DNA from: DATBFX01 sp036558305
GTDB lineage: Bacteria > Chloroflexota > Chloroflexia > Thermomicrobiales > UBA6265
NCBI GenBank assembly: GCA_036558305.1
Contig: DATBFX010000599.1
Span: 1 to 40,429 of the forward strand
Direction of reading: 5' to 3'
DNA: 40,429 nucleotides
Positions 15,102-22,888 of this stretch are shown here, in pieces (position 1 is the first letter of the stretch; each line of letters begins with the position of its first letter). The notes beneath the pieces are model-generated. The model had not been told where the DNA came from. It made no database searches and saw nothing but the letters and a program-made list of their open reading frames with translations. Made by a program: the position numbers and the translations under genes.

Positions 15102-15118
15102 GTATTGTACGCCAATAC
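15102..15118 (-). promoter_or_regulatory. Promoter and operator of the AbrB-Doc module
   Basis: GTATTG (15102-15107) and CAATAC (15113-15118) form an inverted repeat with a 5-nt spacer. A TACAAT -10 box is read on the minus strand at 15109-15104, inside the repeat, about 36 nt before the antitoxin GTG. Overlap of a repeat with the -10 suits autorepression by the antitoxin. The -35 is not clear. Confidence 0.45.
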
Positions 15119-15202
15119 TCCGCGACTTGGCGTCGACGGAACACCGCAGCATCCGGAGTGGGCTTCAAACCGCTGGGTAGGCTCTCAAAAGAGCACGCGC
15201 AC

Positions 15203-16474
15203 TCATCGGGGTCGGCGATTTTCCGGCACAGGCTGCCCGATCAGATTGCCGAGCAGTTCGCGGATGTCGTCGTCGGTCTCAAACCGGTCCAGCACCGGGC
15301 ATTGGCCGGGTACCAGATCCACGTGCATCAACCCGGCGCCCGTCGAAAAGATCACCGTCTCCTCGTCCGCGCCCAGGAAACCCTGCTCCCGCAACTTCCT
15401 GGCGGCGACGAACGCCGCGCCCGATTCGGGCGATACGAACAACCCCTCCCGGCGGGCCGCAAGGTCCATCCCCTCCATGATCTCGGACTCCGAGACGACC
15501 ACGGCGGTGCCGCCGCTCTGGCGCATCGCATCGAGGATCAGGTAGTCGCCGATGGCCACCGGCACCCGAATGCCGGGGGCAATCGTCGCCGCACCCTGCC
15601 AGGGCTCGGCATGGCGAGTGCCGGTGGCAAACGCACGTGCGATTGGCGCGCACCCCTCCGCCTGCACGACGACCATCTTCGGCCGTTTCGACCCAATCAA
15701 CCCCATCGCCTCCAGTTCGGCGAACGCCTTCCACATCCCGACGATCCCCGTCCCGCCGCCGGTCGGGTAGATGATCGCGTCGGGGAGTCGCCAGCCGAGT
15801 TGTTCGACCAACTCCAACCCCAACGTCTTTTTGCCTTCGGCGCGGTAGGGTTCTCGCAGCGTCGAGACGTCGAACCACCCGTACTCGGCCGCCCCGATCC
15901 GGATCACCCGTCCGCAGTCGTTGATCAACCCGTCGACCAGCCAGACGGTCGCGCCGTACGCCCGGCAGGCCGCCTTCATTCCGTCCGGGGCGTCGCGCGG
16001 CATCGCGACGAAGGCCGGGAGCCCGGCCCGGGCCGCGTAGGCCGCGGTGGCGACCGCCGCGTTCCCCGCCGACGGTACCGCCACCGCCGTCGCCCCGAGT
16101 TCTTTCGCCCGTGAGACGGCCGCGCAGAGACCGCGCGCCTTGAAACTCCCGGTCGGATTGAGCGCCTCATCCTTGACCAGGAGACGGTCAAAACCCCAAA
16201 GATGGCCGAGTGCTTCGGCTTCGTGCAACGGCGTACCGCCTTCACCGAGTGTCAGCGCGAAGCACGGGTCTTGCACCGGCATGATCTCGGCGTACCGCCA
16301 CAGGTTCCACGGACGTCCGCACAGGGAGGCCGGCGTCATCGACCGGGCCGCTGCCGCCAGGTCGTACCGGGCAAACAGCACTTTGCCGCACTTCGGACAG
16401 GTCGTCGTCAATCTATCTGCCGGCAGGATGGCGCCGCAGTTGGTGCATTCGAGGTGCGTCAAATAACTGGTCAT
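15203..16474 (-). CDS. thrC: Threonine synthase
   Basis: A 423-residue PLP enzyme. The N-terminal zinc ribbon has two CxxC pairs (LECTNCGAILPADRLTTTCPKCGKVLFARYD). The PLP lysine is in NPTGSFKARGLCAAVSRA, followed by AVPSAGNAAVATAAYAARAGLPAFVAMP and the phosphate-binding YPTGGGTGIVGMWKAF. It converts O-phosphohomoserine to threonine. Length is typical for class I (thermophile/plant-like) forms with the zinc ribbon. The ATG at 16474 has GGAG about 5 nt upstream. It appears to be transcribed alone; no other threonine-pathway gene is adjacent. Confidence 0.93.
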   Translation of the reverse strand: MTSYLTHLECTNCGAILPADRLTTTCPKCGKVLFARYDLAAAARSMTPASLCGRPWNLWRYAEIMPVQDPCFALTLGEGGTPLHEAEALGHLWGFDRLLVKDEALNPTGSFKARGLCAAVSRAKELGATAVAVPSAGNAAVATAAYAARAGLPAFVAMPRDAPDGMKAACRAYGATVWLVDGLINDCGRVIRIGAAEYGWFDVSTLREPYRAEGKKTLGLELVEQLGWRLPDAIIYPTGGGTGIVGMWKAFAELEAMGLIGSKRPKMVVVQAEGCAPIARAFATGTRHAEPWQGAATIAPGIRVPVAIGDYLILDAMRQSGGTAVVVSESEIMEGMDLAARREGLFVSPESGAAFVAARKLREQGFLGADEETVIFSTGAGLMHVDLVPGQCPVLDRFETDDDIRELLGNLIGQPVPENRRPR

Positions 16475-16803
16475 GCTGGCTCCGGTTGGGTCGGCTCAAC
16501 GGTTCGCGGACTCCCGCCATCCTCGCACATCCCGCCGTTCCGGTCGAATCCCCCATCGCCATTCCTTATAACAATGCCGTACCGCGCGATCCTTCACAAA
16601 CCTGGCTATATGTTCGCCCGAGTCGGTCGCACACATCGTCGAATCGACGTCAGGAATCGAATCGCGGACGACGCTCGGAGGCCGCACCTTTCGGAGACGG
16701 AGAGAACGTGATCGCCACTACCTATTCTTACGCCGTCCGCGCGGCTCAAAACTCCGCCGGCAACGACTCCGAACACCGGCACATCACCGACGGAGACCTC
16801 GCG
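16475..16803. other. Intergenic region upstream of threonine synthase
   Basis: About 330 nt with no credible gene on either strand. An extended -10-like TGT-TATAAG is read on the minus strand at about 16573-16565, roughly 90 nt before the threonine synthase ATG, leaving a leader of about 80 nt. I saw no clear T-box, attenuator or riboswitch in that leader. Nothing else was recognised. Confidence 0.4.
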
Positions 16804-17487
16804 TCACGGGCGATGCGTCGGTCCGCTGGCGACCGGGGCGCGGCGGCTGCGAATCGTCGTCATCGCGGTGGTGGGGTCGAAACGAATGGGATAGCGATCC
16901 TCATCCCAGTACCGTCTCGCCGGTCCGAGGACCGTCACGTCCAAACCGACGAGGCGGAAAAGTCGGATCACTCCCGGCGACTCGATGCCCGCCCCGAGCC
17001 GAAATCCGCGCTCTCGCATCTCCAGCCAGCAGCGACCGATCAAGCCGAGGAGGACCCGGCTGCCGGGATCGCTGTGCGCCCGCGCGACGGTCACCCGATC
17101 GACGTGGACGATTTGGCCGCACGGTTCGACGACCAGATCAAAGACCGCCTCGACCGGCAGCCGCCGCCCCGGCACCGGGAAAATCAACCGGGCGGCGGCG
17201 ACGAGTTCCTCGCCGCGCCAGCCCCCGATCAGCACCGCCCGCTCGTCGTCGGCGTCTCGTTCGAGCCCGTCGGGCAGATCGTCCGGTGCCGCCCACCCTC
17301 GCTCTACCACGGCCCGGTGGCGGAGCCGGAAGACCGCCTCCCGCGCCGCGGTCGACCCGGCAACCCCGTACCGCACCGGCGCCACCCGCGCGATCGCCAG
17401 CCGCGCCAGCTCGTCGAGTTGTGCCAGTGGCTCACGCTCGGCAGTCGACGGCGGATCGCCCAGCCCCTCTGCACCGAATTCCCGCAT
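16804..17487 (-). CDS. GNAT-fold acyltransferase, FeeM/LuxI-like
   Basis: A 227-residue protein with the acyltransferase pattern shared by N-acyl amino acid synthases (FeeM) and LuxI-type synthases. REAVFRLRHRAVVERGW (50-65) is the N-terminal substrate-loop region, RDADDERAVLIGGWRGEELVAAARLIFP (78-104) the central strands, and VHVDRVTVARAHSDPGSRVLLGLIGRCWLEMRERGF (128-162) the cofactor-binding strand and helix. The ATG at 17487 has GGAGGAG 9-10 nt upstream. FeeM-type enzymes join an acyl group from acyl-ACP to an amino acid; whether this one makes a lipid, a signal or neither is open. No regulator is adjacent. It is divergent from the DinB-like gene. Confidence 0.6.
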   Translation of the reverse strand: MREFGAEGLGDPPSTAEREPLAQLDELARLAIARVAPVRYGVAGSTAAREAVFRLRHRAVVERGWAAPDDLPDGLERDADDERAVLIGGWRGEELVAAARLIFPVPGRRLPVEAVFDLVVEPCGQIVHVDRVTVARAHSDPGSRVLLGLIGRCWLEMRERGFRLGAGIESPGVIRLFRLVGLDVTVLGPARRYWDEDRYPIRFDPTTAMTTIRSRRAPVASGPTHRP

Positions 17488-17643
17488 CGGTGTCCGACTC
17501 CTCCCCGCCGGGTGGCGCTACCATCGCCTCAGTTCATCCGCGCCGCGCGGGACCGGCGCCCGTCGTCTTCGGATCTCGCAACTCGCTCCCAATCGCGTTC
17601 TAATGGGGGCAACCTTTCGCAGAGGGATTCGATGGAGGCAGAC

Positions 17644-18132
17644 ATGGCGCCAGGAACCAACTCGCTGACCCGATTCTACGACGGATGGCCCGCGTACCAG
17701 TCGATGCTCGTCGAACGGATCGCCACGCTCACGCCGGAGCAACTCGCGCTTCAGGCGGCACCGCACCAGCGCCCGGTCTGGTTGATCGCCGCCCACATCA
17801 TCGGCACTCGCGTCGGCTGGTTCCACGGTTTCATGGGCGAGGGCGACCCGTCGATCGCCGCCTTCGACCCGTGGGACTTTGACGACGCCCCACCCCGCAC
17901 CGCCGCGGAACTCATGGCAGGACTGACGGCAACCTGGCAGATGATCGAAGACGGCCTGAACCACTGGACGCCGGAGAACCTCGCCGACTCGTTTTCGCGC
18001 CGCTACGGCGAGCGGGAGGTCACCCACCCCCGAGCATGGGTCATCTGGCATGTCCTCGAGCACGACATCCACCACGGCGGCGAACTCTTCCTCACGCTCG
18101 GCAGCCACGGCTTGCCGACACCGGAGATGTGA
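17644..18132 (+). CDS. DinB-family protein
   Basis: A 162-residue four-helix-bundle protein. The three metal-binding histidines lie in LIAAHIIGTRVGWFHGF and VIWHVLEHDIHHGGELFLTLGSHG, the usual DinB/YfiT arrangement. Family members are often thiol-dependent transferases (bacillithiol or mycothiol) or of unknown function. The ATG at 17644 is 5 nt after GGAGG; an in-frame ATG at 17632 with AGAGGG upstream is an alternative. It is convergent with the CxAFPxGIP gene. No DNA-damage box was seen upstream. Confidence 0.8.
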   Translation: MAPGTNSLTRFYDGWPAYQSMLVERIATLTPEQLALQAAPHQRPVWLIAAHIIGTRVGWFHGFMGEGDPSIAAFDPWDFDDAPPRTAAELMAGLTATWQMIEDGLNHWTPENLADSFSRRYGEREVTHPRAWVIWHVLEHDIHHGGELFLTLGSHGLPTPEM

Positions 18133-18192
18133 CGAGGAGTGGCGGGAAACTCGAACGGGTCAAGCCCACGGCAGAAACATCGGCGTGGTGGG

Positions 18193-18519
18193 TTAGCTGG
18201 CCGCCGACTCTGCCGCCCGGCGTGCCTCTGCTTGGGTGCGAAAGGAGGCGAGCTTCCGCTCGCGCTCGGCTCGCAACTCGTCGATTTTCCGCTCCATTTC
18301 CGCAAGATCGGCCTCGGTCCGGCGTTCGAATCTGATGCCCCGATCACCCGGATAGGGAGAGCGATGATCGTTAGCACCCGACCAGATCTCGTCGGGAATG
18401 CCCTCTGGGAATGCGCTACACCGGCCAAGCCGGAACGGAAACATTTGATGACGGCAATGCGCGCAAATCGGACTATGCATGAAGTCGTTTGCTCGATCAT
18501 CGAGCAGCCATTCGGTCAT
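18193..18519 (-). CDS. Small CxxC / CxAFPxGIP protein of unknown function
   Basis: A 108-residue protein that overlaps the upstream gene by an ATGA. It has CAHCRHQ near 19-25, then GRCSAFPEGIPDEIWSGANDH and SPYPGDRGIRFERR, a pattern I recall from small widespread uncharacterised proteins (Cys, AFPxGIP, GD-GI-F). The three Cys could bind a metal. The C-terminal third is a charged coiled coil (EADLAEMERKIDELRAERERKL). Pairing with the HNHP protein suggests a functional partner, perhaps toxin and immunity, but this is inference. Confidence 0.65.
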   Translation of the reverse strand: MTEWLLDDRANDFMHSPICAHCRHQMFPFRLGRCSAFPEGIPDEIWSGANDHRSPYPGDRGIRFERRTEADLAEMERKIDELRAERERKLASFRTQAEARRAAESAAS

Positions 18520-19004
18520 CGCGGCTCTCTCCGGTAGGTCGCCCCGATCTCCCGGCTGAATCGCATGTTCACTCGGTGTGACCGCGTTGCCGCCAGATCC
18601 TTTGCGGTTTCGCCATGATCCATCCGCCATGCGTCTTCCCCATCGATCACCGCGTATAGCAGACGAAGCGAGTCATCGAACTCTGCCTCGGTCGGCAGCG
18701 TACCACGCCAACCATTTTGAGGACGATGAATGACGTGGCGCCATCGTGGACTCACCGCGATCATCAAGGCAACGTCCACCGAGGCAGCCCAACAGATGTC
18801 GAGATCAGAAAATGACGCCGGGTCGAACCGAGGATCATCACGGGGCAAGTCAACATTCGGCGGGTGATTGTGGATCATCGATCCGCCCTGCAGTCGCGCA
18901 ATTTCCGATGGCGTCAGCCGAATCAGCGTCCGGGCTTCATCACCATCGAAGCGCGCAATTTGCCGTCCATCGGCATCGAACAGATAAGCACGTTCGAACG
19001 GCAA
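18516..19004 (-). CDS. HNHP-motif (JAB-like) protein, possible toxin fragment
   Basis: A 162-residue protein. The N-terminal part (RAYLFDADGRQIARFDGDEARTLIRLT) precedes LQGGSMIHNHPPNVDLPRDDPRF, an HNHP motif resembling that of JAB-like and MuF-associated domains in phage head and polymorphic toxin proteins, then SFSDLDICWAASVDVALMIAVSP. The start is unclear: the first in-frame start after a stop is a TTG at 19004, without a well-placed ribosome-binding site. The homologous region usually sits at the end of a longer protein, so this may be a decayed or detached C-terminal domain. It overlaps the next gene by ATGA. Confidence 0.6.
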   Translation of the reverse strand: MPFERAYLFDADGRQIARFDGDEARTLIRLTPSEIARLQGGSMIHNHPPNVDLPRDDPRFDPASFSDLDICWAASVDVALMIAVSPRWRHVIHRPQNGWRGTLPTEAEFDDSLRLLYAVIDGEDAWRMDHGETAKDLAATRSHRVNMRFSREIGATYRREPR

Positions 19005-19100
19005 ATCGGCGATCGCTGCCTCGACTTGATCGGGACCTTAGCCATCCGGCGCCAACCGCCGAAACGGACGTTCGCTCATCAGAGAGTTGGGCGAATCCGA

Positions 19101-20030
19101 CTACGTCCGCAACCGCGGGTCGAGGGCGTCCCGCAACCCGTCCCCCAGCAGGTTGAACCCGAGCACCGTCAGCGCAATCGCGACGCCGGGGAAGATCGCC
19201 GCCCAGGCGCTGAGTTGGAGGTATTGGTAGGAGGTGCTGACCATCGAGCCCCAGGACGGGGCGGGTGCCTTGTTGCCCAGTCCGAGAAAGGCGAGACCGG
19301 CCTCGGTGAGGATCGCGAAACCGAAGCTCAGCGACGTCTGGACGATCAGCGGCGCCGTGGTGTTCGGGAACACGTGGCGCGTCAGGATGCGCGGCGTCGT
19401 CGCGCCGAGCGAGAGCGCCGCCTCGACGTACGCCGTGTGCCGAACCGTGAGCGACGCACCGCGGACGACCCGCATGAATGGCGGCATGTAGACCAGCGAA
19501 ATGGCCAGGATCGCGTTCGTCAGGTTGTTGCCGAGCAGCGTAATCACGGCGATCGCCAGCAAGACGGCCGGAAAGGCATAGATCACGTCCATTAGCAACG
19601 TGATGACGTTGTCCGCCCACTTACCGCGGTAACCCGCGATCATGCCCAGGACGATGCCGAAGCTGCCGGCGATACCGACCACGATCGCGCCGACTTCGAA
19701 CGAGATCCGCGCGCCGTAGAGCAGGCGGCTGAGCACATCCCGGCCGAACTCGTCGGTGCCGAAGAGATACTGACTGCTCGGTCCCTGCAGCCGGTCTTCC
19801 GTGTGTTGCTCGGTGTCCCCGTACGGTGCCAACGCCGGTCCGACGATCGCGACGATCGCAAACAAGGCGACGATCACGGCGCCGGTCAGCGCCAACCGTT
19901 GACGGCGAATGACCGACCACATCGACGGTCGGCGTGGCATCCGGACGGTGCCCGACAGCGGCGTTGTCGAGGCGGCGAGCGAGGACGCCCTCGTCGCCAT
20001 GCTCCCGCCGCTTCCCTCTGCCTGCGCCAT
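19101..20030 (-). CDS. Peptide-type ABC transporter permease (DppC-like)
   Basis: A 309-residue permease. The DppC/OppC N-terminus is MWSVIRRQRLALTGAVIVALFAIVAIVGPALAPYG, followed by HLFGTDEFGRDVLSRLLYGARIS-type sequence (YLFGTDEFGRDVLSRLLYG), the EAA loop SLGATTPRILTRHVFPNTTAPLIVQ, and the end LLGDGLRDALDPRLRT. It forms the channel with the DppB-like subunit encoded 21 nt upstream. No dppD/dppF ATPase gene follows; the run ends here. Confidence 0.92.
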   Translation of the reverse strand: MAQAEGSGGSMATRASSLAASTTPLSGTVRMPRRPSMWSVIRRQRLALTGAVIVALFAIVAIVGPALAPYGDTEQHTEDRLQGPSSQYLFGTDEFGRDVLSRLLYGARISFEVGAIVVGIAGSFGIVLGMIAGYRGKWADNVITLLMDVIYAFPAVLLAIAVITLLGNNLTNAILAISLVYMPPFMRVVRGASLTVRHTAYVEAALSLGATTPRILTRHVFPNTTAPLIVQTSLSFGFAILTEAGLAFLGLGNKAPAPSWGSMVSTSYQYLQLSAWAAIFPGVAIALTVLGFNLLGDGLRDALDPRLRT

Positions 20031-20051
20031 CGTCGTATCCCGCCGCCTCGC

Positions 20052-21002
20052 CTATCGCTCCCGCAGCCGTGGATCCATCACCGCGTACAGCACGTCGACG
20101 AGGAGGGTCACCAGGACAAAGATCGTCGCCACCACCAGCGTCACCCCTTGGACGACGGGATAGTCGCGGTTCGAGATCGCGTCGTAGACGTAGCGACCGA
20201 TCCCCGGCAACCCGAAGATGCGCTCGATGATGACCGTGCCGCCCAGCAGGGTGGCGAGTTGGATGCCGGCGACGGTGATGATCGGGATCGAGGCATTCGG
20301 CAGGACGTGCCGGACGAGCACGCGCGACGACGGCAACCCCTTCGCCCTCGCCACCCGCACGTAGTCTTGCGACAGCGCCTCCAGCACCGCCGACCGCGTG
20401 TTGCGCATGATCACCGCCGCGTATGGCAGCGCCAGACTGATGGCCGGCATAATCATCGTCTTGAGATTGTTGGCCGCGTCGTCGCGAATCGAGGTATACC
20501 CAATCGGCGGCAACCACTTCAGCCAGATCGAGAAAACCAGTACCAGCAACGTCGCCAGCAGGAAGTTCGGCACCGAGACGCCGAGCAGCGTGCCGACCGT
20601 CGCCGCGTAGTCGAGCCCCGAGTTCCGCCGGACGGCCGCGAGCACACCGACAGAAACTGCCGGGATGGTCCCAATCAACCCGGCCATCACCGTCAACTGG
20701 ATCGTCACCGGCAGCCGCAGCCGGAGTTCTTCGGTGAGCGGGCGCTTCGTCCGGAACGATTTCCCGAGGTCCCCACGCAGGACGTGACCCATCCACTTGG
20801 TGTACTGCACCGGTAACGGTTGATCGAGTCCATACGACTTGCGCATTAATTCCAACTGTTCCGGCGTGGTCCGGCGATCGGGTGAGATGAGCACAGAGGC
20901 CGGATCGCCGGGGATCAGGTGGATCAAGGTGAAGACCACCACCGAAACCCCAAAGAGCACCGGTACCAGGAGCACGAACCGCCGCAGGATGAATGTCAGC
21001 AT
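20052..21002 (-). CDS. Peptide-type ABC transporter permease (DppB-like)
   Basis: A 316-residue permease with the DppB hallmarks: MLTFILRRFVLLVPVLFGVSVVVFTLIHLIPGDPASVL, then RKSYGLDQPLPVQYTKWMGHVLRGDLGKSF, and the EAA loop RAKGLPSSRVLVRHVLPNASIPII. The ATG at 21002 has only a weak GCGAG upstream and sits 7 nt from an octamer-repeat hairpin. It belongs to a transporter run with the binding protein upstream and DppC downstream. Confidence 0.92.
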   Translation of the reverse strand: MLTFILRRFVLLVPVLFGVSVVVFTLIHLIPGDPASVLISPDRRTTPEQLELMRKSYGLDQPLPVQYTKWMGHVLRGDLGKSFRTKRPLTEELRLRLPVTIQLTVMAGLIGTIPAVSVGVLAAVRRNSGLDYAATVGTLLGVSVPNFLLATLLVLVFSIWLKWLPPIGYTSIRDDAANNLKTMIMPAISLALPYAAVIMRNTRSAVLEALSQDYVRVARAKGLPSSRVLVRHVLPNASIPIITVAGIQLATLLGGTVIIERIFGLPGIGRYVYDAISNRDYPVVQGVTLVVATIFVLVTLLVDVLYAVMDPRLRER

Positions 21003-21009
21003 CTCGCGC

Positions 21010-21076
21010 CAGACGGACAGACGGACAGACGGACAGACGGAAAAGACGTTCTACTGTCCGTCTGTCCGTCTGTCCG
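21010..21076. repeat. Octamer tandem repeat forming an inverted repeat upstream of the DppB-like gene
   Basis: Four tandem copies of CAGACGGA (21010-21041), a short spacer, then nearly three copies of the complementary CTGTCCGT (21054-21076). The arms can pair over 23 bp in several registers. It fills the gap between the binding-protein stop (21088) and the permease ATG (21002) and would hide the translation start region. It may act as an attenuator; copy number could vary by slippage. Confidence 0.75.
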
Positions 21077-21087
21077 CCTCCTCGCGC

Positions 21088-22719
21088 CTACTTGTCGAGC
21101 CAGACCTCGCGGACGGAGAGGTTGGAACCGGTCGGGATGTGGACGTAGCCCTTGACGTAGGTCTTCATCGCCTCGTACTGCTGGCCGATGTAGAGGTTGA
21201 CCCAGGGCAGATCCTGGAGCAGGATCTGCTGGATCTGCTGGTAGATCTCGGCGCGCTTGGCCTGGTCGGTCTCGGCGATGCCCTGATCGAGCAGCTTGTC
21301 GACCTCGGGGTTGCTGTAGCCGTTGAAGTTCCCACTGTCGCCGGTCTTGAAACCGGACACCAGTTGGTTCGGATCGACGAAGGCGCTTTGTCCCGTCACC
21401 GCCATGTCGAAATCGAACTTGACGTAGACGGTCTGGCCCATGCTGCCGGTGTCGAGGGCGTTCAGCTCGGCGTCGATGCCGATCTGCTTGAGTTGCTCCT
21501 GAACGACGACCGCGGAGTCCTTGATCGTGATGTACTCGGCCCAAGTCGTGAGCGTCGTCTTGAAACCGTCGGCAAAGCCGGCCTCGGCCATCAGGGCCTT
21601 CGCGCCCTCGACGTCCGGCGGCGGAACATCGCGCTTGAGGGCCGGCCAGAAGTCCTGCGAGAAGGGGATGTCGGCCGGTGTGCCGAAGCCCTGGAGCGCG
21701 GCGTCGACGATCGCCTGCCGATCGACCACCATGTTGATCGCCTGGCGAACTTTGACGTTGTCGAAGGGCGGCCGGCGCAGATTGAACCCGATCATCCGGA
21801 TCTGCTGGATGCTGTTCCCGGCGAGCGCGATGCTCGAATCGCTCTTCAGCATCTCGATGTCCTTGGGCGGGGTGTACTCGATGATGTCCACGGTTCCCTG
21901 GACCAGGGCCGCGGTGCGAGAGGTGTCCTCGGACGCGATCAGCAGATCGAGCGCATCCAGGTACGGCAGTCCCTCTTCGAAGTAGTCGGCGTTCTTTTCA
22001 AGGCTGACGTGCGTATTCGGCACGTACTCCTTGAACTTGAATGGACCGCTGCCGACGGCCACCTGCGAGAGGTCTCCGTTCGCTTCGACAACCTCTTTCG
22101 GGATGATAATGCAGGAGGCGTCGGCGCCGAGGTTGGCGAGAATCGACGCGTCCTTCGCCTTCAGCGTCAAGACGACGGTGTAGTTGTCCGGCGCCTCGAC
22201 GCTCGCCATCGAGGCGAGCGTGGAAGCGCTCGGCGAGGCCGTTTTCGGGTCGACCAGCCGTTCGTACGAGTACTTGACGTCGGCGGCGACGACCTCGCGG
22301 CCGTTGTGGAACTTCACGCCCTGATGCAGTTTGAATGTGTAGGTCAGACCGTCTTCGGACACGTCCCAGGAATCGGCCAGTTCCGGCGCGATCGAGAGAT
22401 CCGGCTGGACCTTCGTCAGACGGCTGTAGATGTGCTCGACGACGTGCCAGATCGCGGTCAGACTTTGCAGGTGCGGATCGAGTCCGCCCGGATCGGACTG
22501 CATCCCGAACTTCAGCGTGCCGCCCGGCTTCGGCGTTGCATCCTGGGCACGACCGAAGCGGACGCCGGTCCTGCTTGCCGGCGCCGCCGCCGCCAATCGC
22601 GGCCCGGCCACCGCCACTCCGACGCCGAGCCCCGCCGCACGCAGCATCGCCTGCCGCCGCGTCAGGTTGCCCTGCAAAAACTCGCGGAACAACGTCTCGA
22701 ACTGATCCCGTCCGGCCAT
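21088..22719 (-). CDS. Family-5 peptide/opine ABC substrate-binding protein
   Basis: A 543-residue binding protein. The N-terminus (RDQFETLFREFLQGNLTRRQAMLRAAGLGVGVAVAG) has a helical prefix and a twin-arginine-like signal. The family core is PKPGGTLKFGMQSDPGGLDPHLQSLTAIWHVVEHIYSRL and PELADSWDVSEDGLTYTFKLHQGVKFHNG, with MIGFNLRRPPFDNVKVRQAINMVVDR further on. No lipobox Cys was seen. The ATG at 22719 follows GGAGG with 5 nt spacing. It is first in the run with two permeases; ATPases must be encoded elsewhere. The substrate is probably a peptide or similar solute. Confidence 0.92.
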   Translation of the reverse strand: MAGRDQFETLFREFLQGNLTRRQAMLRAAGLGVGVAVAGPRLAAAAPASRTGVRFGRAQDATPKPGGTLKFGMQSDPGGLDPHLQSLTAIWHVVEHIYSRLTKVQPDLSIAPELADSWDVSEDGLTYTFKLHQGVKFHNGREVVAADVKYSYERLVDPKTASPSASTLASMASVEAPDNYTVVLTLKAKDASILANLGADASCIIIPKEVVEANGDLSQVAVGSGPFKFKEYVPNTHVSLEKNADYFEEGLPYLDALDLLIASEDTSRTAALVQGTVDIIEYTPPKDIEMLKSDSSIALAGNSIQQIRMIGFNLRRPPFDNVKVRQAINMVVDRQAIVDAALQGFGTPADIPFSQDFWPALKRDVPPPDVEGAKALMAEAGFADGFKTTLTTWAEYITIKDSAVVVQEQLKQIGIDAELNALDTGSMGQTVYVKFDFDMAVTGQSAFVDPNQLVSGFKTGDSGNFNGYSNPEVDKLLDQGIAETDQAKRAEIYQQIQQILLQDLPWVNLYIGQQYEAMKTYVKGYVHIPTGSNLSVREVWLDK

Positions 22720-22821
22720 CGGTTCCTCCACGTCACGACATTCGGGTTCGACGTCGGTCGCGGCCATCGACCACGGACCGTCGCGTCCCGAACCCACGCC
22801 CGCCATCATTGAAGTTGCGCG

Positions 22822-22827
22822 ATTATA
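22822..22827 (-). promoter_or_regulatory. Promoter -10 of the peptide transporter run
   Basis: A perfect TATAAT is read on the minus strand about 103 nt before the binding-protein ATG, set in a strongly GC-rich context. It is flanked by GCGCG and CGCGC, which make a short inverted repeat around it. No good -35 match is present at normal spacing. Confidence 0.5.
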
Positions 22828-22888
22828 GCGCGCGCGGCCGATTCCTCGCGCGATTGCGGCCGGCGATCGCCTTGAGGCAGATGTACCC

